Origin: Cornus controversa
Taxonomy: Eukaryota; Streptophyta; Magnoliopsida; Cornales; Cornaceae
Length of the DNA: 64,000 nt
Assembly (NCBI GenBank): GCA_026545225.1
Contig: CM048853.1
Location: forward strand, 15,378,755-15,442,754
Direction: 5' to 3'
Both the position numbers and the translations under genes were made by a program. The notes beneath the pieces are model-generated. The model saw nothing but the letters and a program-made list of their open reading frames with translations, did not search any database and was not told the origin of the DNA. Position 1 is the stretch's first letter, and every line of letters starts with the position of its first letter. Of this stretch, positions 20,462-31,775 are shown piece by piece.

Positions 20462-21685
20462 ATGGCACCAAAGAGAGCAAGTCACCAAGATGCTTCAAGT
20501 TCACGTAATCCTCGCCGAGCGAGGAATGATCCGACCACAGGTTCTTCATGATCTCGCCGAGACGGTATTCAAGAGAGATGGCATCCAAGGGCGTTGAATT
20601 TCGAAACAACGTTTGACATAGCCGAACTGTATGGTATGTTTCCCGAAACACGATGGGGGATTTCCGACATCCGTCGTCGTCGGTCGGCATCCATTTTTGT
20701 TCCACTCTCATCTACCATTTACCCGAGGCTTGTCAAGGTATTTTATCAAAACTTAATACCAAAACCAGATGAGCGGGATGTGCTTACTTCTTCCGTAGAT
20801 GGAACAATAGTTCGAATTGACATGTCATCCATTGCCATTGCCATGGGTTTTCCTCATGAATGCCCAGCTGATTTATCTCATATCTACACTCCTTTACCCG
20901 ACGAGTTGTCGGTGGGCAATGTGGTTGCACGATTGTGTGCCAACCAATTTTCTGGGCCAAAAAGGAATGCAGCTTCAAAGTCTTCAATGCCAAATCATTT
21001 ATGGTTCCTTGACGCTGTTCTACTCAAGAATGTATGTCCAATTGGACATAAAACCGAAAGACGTCAAAAGTTCCTTCGATCATTATATGCTATACATTTT
21101 GGGCATTGGCTGTCATTCCCACAGATTGTCTGGGGCCAGATGGAGAAATTCTATTCCAAAGTTGTGGCCAAGGTACCAGACAGTGCAAGTGACTGGGAGT
21201 TTCCATTCCCTACTCTTATTCACCAATTGCTTGTAACACAGGGGTATGCAGTCCACGAGGACGAGCTTGCCTTTCCACATGACCTTCATTATGGCACGCA
21301 TGACTGGAACTTGAGTCGATCTCATATGCACCAGAGAGTCATAGCGGCGCCTGGTGAGGTATCTCGGTTGGCCCAAGGAGGAGAGCATGTAGATGTACCA
21401 CCACCGGTGGACGATCCAGAGGAGATGGAGGCAGAGGAAGAGGAAGTGCATGCACAGGCTGGTGGCCATGATTATCAATACTTAGAAGGGCAGATTGCTG
21501 GGTTGACAGCCCAGTTTGGCACCTTACAGACAGAGGTCTCCACACAGTTTGGTGCAATGAGAGCAGAGATGGCGGATCACTTTCGTGACACTCGCCAAGA
21601 GCAACTAGAGATGAGGAGGATGATGCGTGCACTGATGCGCCAAGCAAACTTAGATCCGGATGCTCAGTCACCACCACATCCTTGA
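20462..21685 (+). pseudogene. env-position ORF of Athila-type element I (one N-terminal stop)
   Basis: Starts at ATG 20462; a TGA at 20549-20551 (codon 30) interrupts it, after which the same frame is open to 21685. This is the ORF that follows pol in Athila elements and is often called env-like. The core contains FLDAVLLKNVCPIGHKTERR, LRSLYAIHFGHWLSFPQIVWGQM and FPFPTLIHQLL. An acidic tract (EEMEAEEEE) then leads to a C-terminal helix with coiled-coil character (QIAGLTAQFGTLQTEVSTQF, then MRAEMADHFRDTRQEQLEMRR). I see no signal peptide and no convincing membrane segment, so an envelope role is not supported by the sequence. The H copy (32398-33618) has the same architecture with low identity. 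Confidence 0.82.
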
Positions 21686-23329
21686 CAGGAAGGTAACCAT
21701 CTTTTGTATGTTATTTTATTTTTAGTTTTTATTTTTTTTTATTTTTCTTTTTATAGTTAGATTTTTATAAAAAAAAAAAAAAAAAAACAAATATAAACGA
21801 AAAAAAAAAAAATTTGAAAAATGAAAACAAATATTTTATTTTTTTTTAGGATTTTTCTCTTTCATATTTATTTTCACCCATACTATTTTCACTTGATCTT
21901 TGGGGTATAGTGGTTGTTTTGACAGATTGCAACATCCAAGTTTGGGGGTGTGCTTGCATTGCCTTCGTGCTCATGATGTACTCTATTTTCTTTCCACTAC
22001 TCCATGATCCCGGTAATATCGTTCTTACTCTTCTCTATGCTTTAATTGGGTGTCCATTGAGGACAATGTACAGTTTAAGTTTGGGGGTGAGGCGATGCCT
22101 ATTTATGTGCTTTATTGCATATGGGGAAAATTTGTGAAATTCTTCTTGTATTAGGATTTTTATTTTATTTTATTTTCTTAGTTTGTTTATTTTATTTTAT
22201 TTTGTTTTATTTTTAGATAGAATGTTTTGACATGATTCAAAGGATTAATACCTTATGTAGGTGCATAACTTGCACTTTTTGAGTATGTTTTAAATTCTTG
22301 GAATTGTGGTTTGAATTATGTGGTTTTAATCATGGTTTGCAATAACATGCTTTGGAGTGATTAATTTTAGTTTCCTTACATGCACAAACACATTAGCATA
22401 GTCTTATGGGGTATAAGCTGTGGTTTTGAGTTATTGAGTTACATATGCTTGATATTAATTAGTATCTCTTGAGAATGAGTACCGATAACGTGTTATACTT
22501 GACTTCAATGAAAAAAAAAAGAGAAAGAAAAGAAAAGAAGTGAAAAAAAAAAAGTGATGAATAAGCAAATCAATTTGATCCTTTTCATGAGTAACCGGGC
22601 CTCTATGCCTCAGGAAGCACGGAGTGTTCGCGTCAAAATTGAAAGGGTGAGAAAAGATGAGCATTGGTTGTCTTGATTTGTAGCCTGATTGATTCGAGTA
22701 ATTAGGTCTTCAGGGTATCTTAAAGCCTAGTGCCCTAAAGCCGTCTGGTTTGGGAGTCACTGACTGAAAGCTTGCTACATGGATCTTTTAGAAAGCTTAA
22801 TAAATCAAGACATTGCACAACCAATAAAGCAATGAAAAAAAAGAATTGAAAAAAAAATGAAAAAGTCATCTATGCATGTTGGGAAGTATGAGTTCAATAA
22901 GGGGAGCTAGTGAGTTGAAAGGGTATGTGCCTTAATATATTCAGAGCTTGGTTATGCTACATGAGATGACTGCTAGTTCACTTTACACGAGGGAGCTAGA
23001 GTCGATTACTTTGATATATGTTGATGTGAATTATGCATGGGGACCATTGATTTGAATTATAGAATTTGAAAGTTTGAAATTATTCTTGAATGCAAGTTTG
23101 TAACTATATATTGTAATCTTCTTCTTGAATTAATGTTGAAACAAAATTTTGAATGTTTGTGGGTAACATTTCTGGAAACCCTCACGAGACTATACTCGTC
23201 CACTAGGGGGAACCTAGGGGTTTAAAGGCTTGTTGCATATGCTAAATGCAATCGTTTCTCCCACGAAAGTGGAGTTTGGTAGTTTAGTTAGTATTTGTTA
23301 GTTTCCTTTGTTTTAGTTTTGTTTTATTC
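21686..23329 (+). other. Non-coding tail of element I between env-position ORF and PPT
   Basis: About 1.65 kb without a plausible gene. It contains PPT-like copies aagtttgggggtg at 21938-21950 and 22077-22089, the latter preceded by the hairpin CATTG-AGGA-CAATG (22055-22068). A purine tract (22508-22556) and the block 22588-22825 conserved with H follow. Two short hairpin candidates lie at about 23180-23200 (ACGAG..CTCGT) and 23258-23275 (CCAC-GAAA-GTGG). Confidence 0.7.
22588..22825 (+). other. Conserved non-coding block of element I (shared with H)
   Basis: Aligns with 34785-35021 of H. Shared words in the same order are TAACCGG, TCTATGCCTCA (22602), TGCCCTAAA, TGGTTTGGGAGTCA (22746), GCTACATGG (22774), AGAAAGC and GCATTGCAC-like (here ACATTGCAC). 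A purine-rich tract precedes it in both elements. No shared open frame explains the conservation. Role unknown; a structured RNA element is one possibility. Confidence 0.75.
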
Positions 23330-23367
23330 TATTGCTAAGGGACTAGCAATATGTAAGTTTGGGGGTG
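23330..23367 (+). other. Hairpin and polypurine tract of element I
   Basis: An 8-bp perfect stem TATTGCTA / TAGCAATA with loop AGGGAC (23330-23351), three bases, then the PPT AAGTTTGGGGGTG (23355-23367) directly before the 3' LTR. The whole segment is identical in H (35397-35434). Confidence 0.88.
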
Positions 23368-24877
23368 TGATAGGCGTTGAATGTTACGCATTCTAGCCTC
23401 TTAACTTATGTATTTTATTCTCTTAGTGATAGATTATTTTGTGATTTTACTTTGTTTTAGTGTTTTCTGTATTTTCAAGGCCTTAATGATTATTTCAGTT
23501 AAAACCGTGCTTTTGGGTTTTTAAAGAAGACATCCAAGATGGTGAGATGAAGCCTACATCAAGGAGATTCACTCAACCATTTATTTCAACTCAAATCAGC
23601 CCAAGAAAGAGGTCCAAGAGAATTACAACTGTTTAAGAAGGTTTCGGGCCTGAAGCCCAAATCTGCGCATAATGCAGTCTTAATCCCGTTTTGGAAAATG
23701 GACCAGAAGTCTTATTTCCGAGCCTCAAATCGACATTATTTTCGCGTGGGGTTGAACGAAATTTGATTCGGCACACTTTTGTATTTCACAAAAATTCCGT
23801 GAATCGGACTTCTAGTGGGTCAAAAGTCGGGCCGAAGTCAGCAGGAAAAACCCACCTGATTAGTGCTGCGGGAAACCCTAATTAATTCCTAATTGGATTA
23901 GGACTTTGGTGTATTCTCTTGGGGAATAAAGGGAAGACTTGGAGGATGAATTGGGAGAGCTTACACAGAGATTGGAGAGTCTGAGAGGGCTGAGAAGAGA
24001 ACAGAAACATATTTGCAGAGCCATTGGAGAACGAAGTCATACGCATAATTCATGAAGATGATGCCTTCTTCCTCAACAGTTGAAGCTTCTTCTTCTATCA
24101 TGAGCGGCTAGTTCATCCACTAGGGTTTTGATGTAGCCCTAACAAAGCATCAATGGTTTGATTATTTTAATTATTGGGGACCTTTATATACATGTATAGA
24201 TTGTGTAATTTAGAGGATTCTTATTATAGAATTGAGCAATAAAAGTATTGTAAATTCAATCTCAATGATTTCTTATCTTGTCTTAGATATTTAGTTGTTG
24301 TTATTGAACTCAATCTCTCTTGTTTTCTGTGATCATGAGAGCGATTATTATACAATGGTAATCACTGAATATATTGTTATGAGCTTTGATGGATTATGCC
24401 TAGAGAAGATGAACCATACTGCACCCTAGATTAGAGTAGTTAGGCAGATGGCCCATGCCAATCGAAGATAGTCCATGGCTTAGCCTTAATCATATGTTAT
24501 CTTCTTGACGGATGAAGGTGTGCTTGTAGCCACCGACACCACTTATGCATGATGTAATTCCCCTATAGTTGATTCAATTGACCATTGATTGTGGAGTTAG
24601 TGGTGAAGTCAAACACCCTAGGTTTCTCTCTTATTATCTTCATTATCTGTTTACCTTTGATTTATTTTATTTTATCTTTTTAATTAGTTAAAAATCAGAA
24701 TTCTTTTCTTATAAATTTAATTAGAATTAGTTCTGTGTTCCAACTCATCAGAACATAATCCCTGAGGTACGATACCCATTCCTTTCGATAGCCCTATTCT
24801 GCAAGGAATTCGTTCTATTGCGAAGTGTGGAAATTTTTAATTGATATACTTTTTGAGTCACACTCACACACGAATCA
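23368..24877 (+). repeat. 3' LTR of I
   Basis: 1510 bp, from TGATAGGCGTTG to CACACGAATCA, followed by TSD agagc (24878-24882). It differs from the 5' LTR by roughly 25-30 changes that cluster between about 14250 and 15180 of the 5' copy. Confidence 0.95.
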
Positions 24878-24882
24878 AGAGC

Positions 24883-25308
24883 TATGCTTGTTGAAGATGG
24901 ATTATGATAGGTTAGCACACACATTGATCTTTTGATATGTCATTGAGGTCACAAGCCTAATGATATTGTTAGGCATTTAATTAATGAATCCCATGCTTGC
25001 TACACTTATGAACATGTGAATGGTTAGTGGTGGAAACCAACCCTAGTTCTCTCTCCCAACTTTACTCTTTAATTTTATTGTCATTTCATTTATGCAATAG
25101 TTTTTAAACACAAAACCAAAAATCTATTTTTTAGAATTAAAGTAGAATTAATCTTCCCTTAAGACAATTGCGACTAGTCCTCGTGGGATCGATACCCTCT
25201 ATATAGAACCTTATCTACAAAGATTCGTGCTCTTGCGAGTGGTTAAATTATATTTTGATAAAAAGGGCAAAATTAAGCTTACAATATAATTTAGTTCCGA
25301 CCACATCA
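24883..25308 (+). repeat. 5' LTR of H, second part
   Basis: Resumes with tatgcttgttgaagatgg after the second copy of TSD agagc and ends CCGACCACATCA. Two substitutions separate it from the corresponding part of the 3' LTR. Confidence 0.93.
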
Positions 25309-25314
25309 AAATTT

Positions 25315-25332
25315 TGGCGCCGTTGCCGGGGA
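25315..25332 (+). other. Primer-binding site of H (tRNA-Asp)
   Basis: TGGCGCCGTTGCCGGGGA, complementary to the 3' end of plant tRNA-Asp, six bases after the LTR. Same site as in I. Confidence 0.92.
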
Positions 25333-25594
25333 CTACGGTTTAATTGTCGCCATTGGAAGATTAAATCTGGTTTAATTCTTAGGCTAGAAATTCTTTCATT
25401 CTTTTTGTATATATCTTGTTCTTATATCTCAAACTTCTTGATTTTAGTTATACCACATAGCGGGCATCTAGAAGAATTCAAATTGGAACCCTTTGTGAGT
25501 ATAACTTCAAAAATTGGTGGTTTGAGTTCATTCACATTCTTTTGTATATATTATTGTTACTTTGTGTATAGAGGTGTTGTTCAATTGTTAATGC

Positions 25595-26106
25595 ATGCTA
25601 GGTAGACGGTCATTGTCACTTCCTTTGCTTCCTTGTAATAGTGAACTTAAACGAACACTTAGACAACGTAGAGGAACCTCTAGGGACCCTATTTTGCCTA
25701 GGACTGAAAACATGGATCCAAATGAGAGACAACCTCCCGGTCTACCTCCTTTTAATCATGAACAACCACCTCCACCACCACTCCTCAAGGAGAGTTGCTT
25801 ATGGACTTTTACCTTCCGACTACATTTGAAGTACCTTCATGTATTCAATTTCCGGATGTAGCGGCAAATCAATTCGAAATAAAGTCCTCCACCATCAATC
25901 TTCTTAATAGCTTCCACGGTCTTCCTAATGAGGATCCATATCGGCACTTAGATTACTTCCTTTCCGTGTGTTCCACCATTCGTGTACCACACTTTACGGA
26001 GGATGATCTAAAGCTACGTATGTTCCCCTTTTCCCTAAAAGATAAGGCTAGAAGTTGGTTCAATTCCCTAGAACCCAACTCAATCCATTCTTGGGCGGAG
26101 ATGTAA
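25595..26106 (+). pseudogene. gag N-terminus of element H, frameshifted
   Basis: Gag begins at ATG 25595 (MLGRRSLSLPLLP...LKRTLRQRRG). The frame is lost near 25790; the correct continuation starts at about 25795 (MDFYLPTTFEVPSCIQFPDV) and runs to TAA 26104-26106. The matrix/capsid motifs HLDYFLSVCSTIRVPHFTED and MFPFSLKDKARSWFNSL match those of I. The TAA lies in AEM-stop-IEFLKKYFP, where I reads an amino acid, so it is a point mutation. Confidence 0.88.
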
Positions 26107-29100
26107 ATAGAGTTCTTAAAAAAATACTTCCCAATGGGTAAGACAAGTGATATTCGGCGAGCAATCACCGGATTCACCCAAATTGACCAAAAACAATTCC
26201 ATGAGACGTGGGAGAGGTTAAAAGATCTTTTAAAATCTTGTCCGCATCATGCTGTCCCAAAATGGCAGCTAGTGCAAAGTTTTTATGATGGGGTGAGTGA
26301 GCAACATAGACAAATGATAGACTCCGCGTGTGGGGGTGGGTACCTTTTGAAAAGCCCCGATGAGGCATGGAAACTTTTTCAAACCCTAAGCAACAATTCA
26401 GCTCAACGCTCCTCCACTAGGAAAGGGAAGGCCACCCAACCTTGTAGAGGAGTGCATGAGATTTCACGGGTAGATGAGGTAGCCATGCAAGTAGAAGCCT
26501 TGTCCCGAAAAATGGATTTAATCATGAAAAATGGGCTGCCTACTCCAAACCAATCTGTCCAAAATCAGGAAGGGTGTTCGTTTTGCTATAGCACTTCGCA
26601 TTTTGTGCGAGATTGTCCTATTGCCGGGCAATCTCCTGATTATGCTCAAGAGCAAGCGAATGCCTTGTACGCTAAACAAATGAATGATCCATATTCGAAC
26701 ACGTACAATCCTGGTTACAAGAACCATTCGGCTTTTTCATGGAAGAATCAAGAATCAAGTCCCTCTTTCCAAGGGCAAAGTTCTTTTAATTCCCAATCTC
26801 AACAGCCTCATTATAGGCCAAACCCTCAACCTTACAATCAAAGATCTAATTACCAACAACCACCACCTCCTCCGAGAAGCCAAAGCTTTGAAGAACGAGT
26901 GATAAGCAATCTTGAGGCCAACACCCGCTTATTGCAAACTCACTCTCAATCAATCTCTAAGCTTGAAGCCAATGCTCAATCTATGGCTAGGTTAGAAGCT
27001 CAAATCGGGCAACTAGCTAATGCTTTAAATAGAAGGGAGGAAGGTAAGTTGCCGAGTCAACCGGTGTTGAATCCCAAAGGTGTCCATATGATTGAAGATC
27101 TATCATCTTCAACTTGTAATGCTCCTCCAGAGCAAGTTCAATCAATCACAACCTTGAGGAGTGGTAAAATCATTAACTCCAAGGTAGGGGAGGAAGAGAG
27201 AAAGGAATTCCAAGAGCAACCTAAAAATCCAAAAGAATCCCAATTAAATCCAAAATTGTTTCCGTTAAATCCAAATTTTCAAAATACCCCTTCAAATCCA
27301 AAAGGAAAGGCAAGTGAAGTTGTGTCATCATCGATTCCAAATCTTGACACCTCTTATGAACCTCCGGTTCCTTTTCCTCAACGATTGAAGGAACCTTCTC
27401 ATTTCGGGAAGCAAGGAGAGAAAATTCAAGACATGATGGAGATCTTCAAACAAGTAAAGATCAATCTCCCTCTCCTTGATGCTATTCGACAAATTCCCTC
27501 TTATGCGAAATTCTTGAAGGACTTATGCACTCAAAAGCGCAAATCTAGGAATAATGTTCCTAAGAAAGTCCTCTTAACTGAGCACATAAGCTCCATTTTC
27601 CAACACCAAGCCCCTCCTAAATTCAAAGATCCGGGTGCTCCGACCATTTCGTGCACCATCGGAAATCAATCTTTTGAAAAAGCACTTCTTGATCTAGGGG
27701 CTAGTGTCAATTTGCTTCCATTCTCAGTTTACCAACAACTAGGTTTGGGGGAACTCAAGCATACCACAGTTGTGTTGCAACTTGCCGACCGTTCGGTGAA
27801 GCAACCACGTGGCATCATTGAGGATGTCATCATTCAAGTGGACAAATTCTATTTTCCGGTGGACTTCATAGTCCTTGACACGGAACCGGTCCAAAATCCG
27901 AATCATCATATTCCTATCATTCTAGGTCGTCCATTCTTGGCCATGGCAAACGCTTGCATTAATTGCCGTACTGGAGTGATGGACATCTCTTTTGGGAATA
28001 TGAAAGTCCGCTTGAACATCTTCAATGCTTCCCACCACACATCCGATGACGAAAGTGAGTGCTTTTGTGTCGATGTTGTGGAAGACCTTGTTCAAGAAGC
28101 ACTTCCTTCTATTCTTTCCAAAAACCCTTTAGAGGCATGCCTAAATCACTTCAACTATGATGATTTTGACATTGAGCAATCCATATGTGAAGTCAATTCC
28201 ATGCTCGATGTTAATACTGTCATGGATTTGCCTAAGTGGAGAGTTCCGAGAGAACCCTTGCCCCCTTTGTCCAAAACTTTCCAAACTCTTTCTTTAATTT
28301 CCCCACCACAACTTGAGCTCAAGCCTCTACCAGCTACACTCAAGTATGTTTTCTTGGGCGCAAATGAGACCCTTCCAGTCATTATTGCTTCCAATCTCAC
28401 AAATGATCAAGAGTTGGAACTCATAAAGGTGCTAAAAGAGCACAAAGAAGCAATAGGATGGAGTGTGGTAGATCTTAAGGGAATAGACCCTTCTATTTGT
28501 ATGCACCGCATACACTTGGAAGAGGATGCAAAGACCTCAAGGGAGGCACAATGTCGATTGAATCCAAACATGAAGGACGTTGTAATGAAGGAGGTGGTGA
28601 AGTTACTAGATGTGGGGATCATATACCCCATCTCTGATAGTAAGTGGGTTAGTCCCACTCAAGTGGTTCCAAAGAAGTCTGGTATTACGGTGCAACCTAA
28701 TGATAAGGGTGAATTAGTTCCCCAACGCACCACCACAGGATGGAGAGTGTGCATTGATTATAGGAAATTAAATTCAGCCACTCGGAAAGATCACTTCCCC
28801 CTCCCATTCATTGATCAAATATTGGAGAGATTGGCCGGGCAAAGTTTTTATTGCTTTTTGGATGGATATTCCGGCTATAATCAGGTCGCTATAGACCCGA
28901 GGGACCAAGAGAAAACCACCTTTACATGTTCCTTCGGCACATTTGCTTATAGACGCATGCCCTTTGGGTTGTGCAATGCACCGGCAACTTTTCAATGGTG
29001 TATGATGTCTATCTTCTCGGACATGGTGGAAAAATTCTTGGAAGTGTTCATGGATGATTTTTCCATTTTTGGGCCTTCATTTGAATCATGCCTCCAAAAT

Positions 29101-29655
29101 CTAGCTTGTGTTCTCAAACGATGTCAAGAAACCAACCTAATTCTTAGTTGGGAGAAGAGTCACTTTATGGTTCAAGAGGGTATTGTCCTAGGGCACATTG
29201 TGTCTAAGCGAGGAATAGAGGTTGATAAAGCCAAGGTTGAACTCATTTCCAAACTTTCTCCACCATCAACGGTGAGAGAGATTCGTTCATTCCTTGGGCA
29301 TGCGGGCTTTTATCGCCGTTTCATCAAAGACTTTAGCAAGATCTCTCAGCCTTTGTGTCGCCTTCTTGAAAAAGAGTCTTGCTTTACCTTTGATGAAGCG
29401 TGCCTTAACGCTTTTGAAAAACTCCGCACCATGCTTACAACCGCTCCAATTCTAATCCCTCCAAATTGGGCTCTCCCATTTGAGATTATGTGTGATGCAT
29501 CCGACTATGCCATGGGTGCTGTCTTAGGGCAACGAGTAGACAAACTGCCACATGTCATTTACTACGCAAGTAAAACCATTTCCGAGGCTCAAATCAATTA
29601 TACCACAACGGAAAAGGAATTGCTTGCGGTAGTATTTGCATTAGACAAATTTTGA
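26107..29655 (+). pseudogene. gag-protease-RT-RNase H polyprotein of element H
   Basis: Open for 1173 codons from ATG 26134, same frame as the preceding fragment. Order: rest of capsid (RRAITGFTQIDQKQFHETW), zinc knuckle CSFCYSTSHFVRDC, an Asn/Gln/Pro-rich linker, a helical region, protease with [12 protein letters not shown] and [12 protein letters not shown] (near 27690-27950), RT from about 28560 with CIDYRKLNSATRKDHFPLPF, DGYSGYNQVA, RMPFGLCNAPATFQ and the catalytic box EVFMDDFSIFG, RT thumb (HAGFYRRFIKDFSK), and RNase H with IMCDASDYAMGAVLGQR and TTEKELLAVVFALDKF. It ends in TGA 29653-29655, where the family continues (the next codons read [14 protein letters not shown]). All catalytic residues I can see are present. 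Confidence 0.92.
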
Positions 29656-30249
29656 GCTTATTTATTAGGTTCAAAGGTCATTGTCTACTCGGACCATGCT
29701 GCCCTCCGGCATCTTTTGGCCAAAAAGGACACCAAGCCTAGGTTGATCCGATGGATACTCTTATTGCAGGAGTTCAATTTTGAGATTAGAGACAAAAAGG
29801 GAACTAAAAATGTGGTGGCTGACCACCTGTCTAGAATTCTTGCTGAATCCTTCCATAATTCCATTCCAGTTTGTGAATCCTTCCCGGATGAACAACTCTT
29901 TGTCATCTCTCAAGAGAGTATCCCTTGGTATGCGGATGTGGTTAATTACTTGGCAACTGGTAAAATACCATCTTCTTGGACCAAGCAAGAGAAGGATCGT
30001 TTCCTCTCCCAATCACGATCATATTATTGGGACGATCCTCAATTGTTCAAATATTGCCCCGATCAAATAATTCGAAGGTGTGTGCCCAACAGTGAATTCC
30101 AAAGCATTCTCAAGTTTTGTCATACACTCGCTTGTGAGGGGCACTTTAGTGCTAAGAAAATCGCAACAAAAATTCTCCAATACGGATTTTTCTGGCCGAC
30201 ACTTCATCGGGATGCATATTCATTCTACCGCTCTTGTGAGCGATGTTAG
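29656..30249 (+). pseudogene. RNase H end and integrase zinc region of element H
   Basis: Same frame, after the TGA at 29653-29655. It contains [20 protein letters not shown] and [15 protein letters not shown] (RNase H end with final Asp), then the pre-integrase segment [15 protein letters not shown] and the HHCC region ending SCERC. It stops at TAG 30247-30249, where I has Gln (CQRLG), so this is a CAG or CAA to TAG change. Confidence 0.9.
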
Positions 30250-31227
30250 CGCCTTGGCGCGATGTCTCGGAAGGACATGATGCCTCTTAACCCTATTCTT
30301 ATCATTGAAATATTTGATGTGTGGGGCATTGACTTCATGGGACCATTTCCACCCTCTACTGGTCATGAGTACATACTTGTGGCGGTGGACTACGTATCTA
30401 AGTGGATAGAGGCCGTTGCTACCAAAACCAATGATCACGCACTCGTGGTTAAATTCATTCAAGCTAACATTTTTAGCCAGTTTGGTACGCCTCGGGCCAT
30501 CATCAGTGACGGAGGTAAACATTTCTGTAACCGGTTCCTTCGAACCTTGCTTCTCAAATACTCCGTCACACACAAAGTAGCCACCCCATACCATCCTCAA
30601 ACTAGTGGCCAAGTAGAAGTATCCAATAGGGAGATTAAGAACATTCTTAAGAAAACTGTTCGGCCCGACCGGAAGGATTGGTCATTGCGACTAAACGATG
30701 CATTATGGGTATACCGAACCGCATATAAAACTCCCATTGGAATGTCACCTTATCGGTTGGTTTATGGCAAGGCGTGTCATCTTCCGGTTGAATTGGAGCA
30801 TAAAGCTATGTGGGCCACCAAGACTTTCAATTTTGACATGAAAAAGGCCGGCTCTAATCGAAAGCTTCAATTAAATGAATTGGAAGAATTGCAACATGAC
30901 GCGTATGAGAATGCGAAAATCTATAAGGCAAAGTCTAAAGCCTTTCATGATCGTAATATTCGAGTCAAAACATTTTCGCCGGGCCAAAAAGTATGGTTGT
31001 ACAACTCACGCCTCCATTTGTTTCCCGGAAAACTTCGCTCCCGTTGGGATGGTCCATTTTTGGTTAATTTCGTCGCTCCCCACGGAGCGGTGGAATTGAA
31101 GGACTTGAAAGATGGCTCGATGTTCAAAGTAAACGGGCAGCGCTTAAAAGTGTGCGTGGATGACCAAGTCACCACCGAATACGTGGATGTCGTCACTTTG
31201 ACGGATCCCGTGTATTTTGACTCGTGA
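30250..31227 (+). pseudogene. Integrase catalytic core and tail of element H
   Basis: Same frame after the TAG; first Met at 30262. DDE triad: Asp in [10 protein letters not shown], Asp in IISDGG, Glu in GQVEVSN (D-35-E). The core continues through [20 protein letters not shown], and the C-terminal tail [12 protein letters not shown] ends at LTDPVYFDS. Very similar to the I integrase at the amino-acid level. The part is fully open to 31227. Confidence 0.92.
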
Positions 31228-31396
31228 GCCGATCCGGACGTCGCGCCATAGACGTGTAAGGTGGCGAAGCCATGGTAGCTATCAAGCTTCCATGATGTCC
31301 CTTTACTCCAAAGTAGGTTTGTATCTAAGCAATGTAGTATCTAATTCCCAAATATCCAAGTCCCTGAAGCATACTTTAAACTGACTGTTTTTTAGT

Positions 31397-31735
31397 ATCT
31401 CGATTGATCGAAACCAAGATCTCGATCAATCGAGATTTTGATTGATCGAGATTTTGGTTTCGATTGATCGAAAAATTGCAGAGATTTGCCAAGTCCAAAG
31501 TCCCGAGAGGTAGTATTCTTCGATTGCACTTCGATAGGTCTTCGCTCGATCGAAAATTTCGATTGATCGAAATGGGATTCCGATTGATCGAAATAAAATT
31601 TCGATTGAATCAATTAAATGTTCGATTGATCGAAGTAAAAATGTGATTCAGGGAAGGAATTTTCGATTGATCGAAGCAAGATTTCAATCAATCGAAATCT
31701 CAATTGATCGAAATGCACATCTTGATCAATCGAGA
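31397..31735 (+). repeat. TCGATTGATCGA self-complementary array in the pol-env spacer of H
   Basis: About a dozen copies of TCGATTGATCGA or its complement TCGATCAATCGA, some with one change, at irregular spacing. The unit is the same as in the H LTR (13340-13432 and 35617-35734) and in solo LTR J. Confidence 0.9.
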
Positions 31736-31767
31736 TGCACTCGGAGCCTGCACGTGAGCCGAAAATC

Positions 31768-31775
31768 TATTTAAA
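31768..31775 (+). promoter_or_regulatory. Candidate internal TATA box before the env-position ORF of H
   Basis: TATTTAAA 33 bp after the repeat array, with a CACGTG G-box 12 bases upstream. A start about 30 bp downstream would give a leader whose first ATG, after removal of the candidate intron 31997-32383, is that of the env-position ORF. Inferred from sequence only. Confidence 0.5.

Larger units (their letters stand above)
14131..24877 (+). mobile_element. Athila-type Ty3/gypsy element I, nested in the 5' LTR of H; TSD agagc
   Basis: A 10.75-kb element flanked by agagc at 14126-14130 and 24878-24882; the empty site is seen in the H 3' LTR (gaagagctatgc). LTRs are 14131-15636 and 23368-24877 (1506 and 1510 bp, TG...CA). 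Internal order: tRNA-Asp primer site, gag, protease joined directly to integrase, spacer with GATCGATC array, env-position ORF, non-coding tail with PPT copies. The RT-RNase H region is absent, so this copy depends on another element for mobility. Confidence 0.95.

Noticed and set aside
28155-28995. Reverse-strand frames opposite the H polyprotein
   Set aside because: Shadow frames of a strongly recognised gag-pol coding strand.
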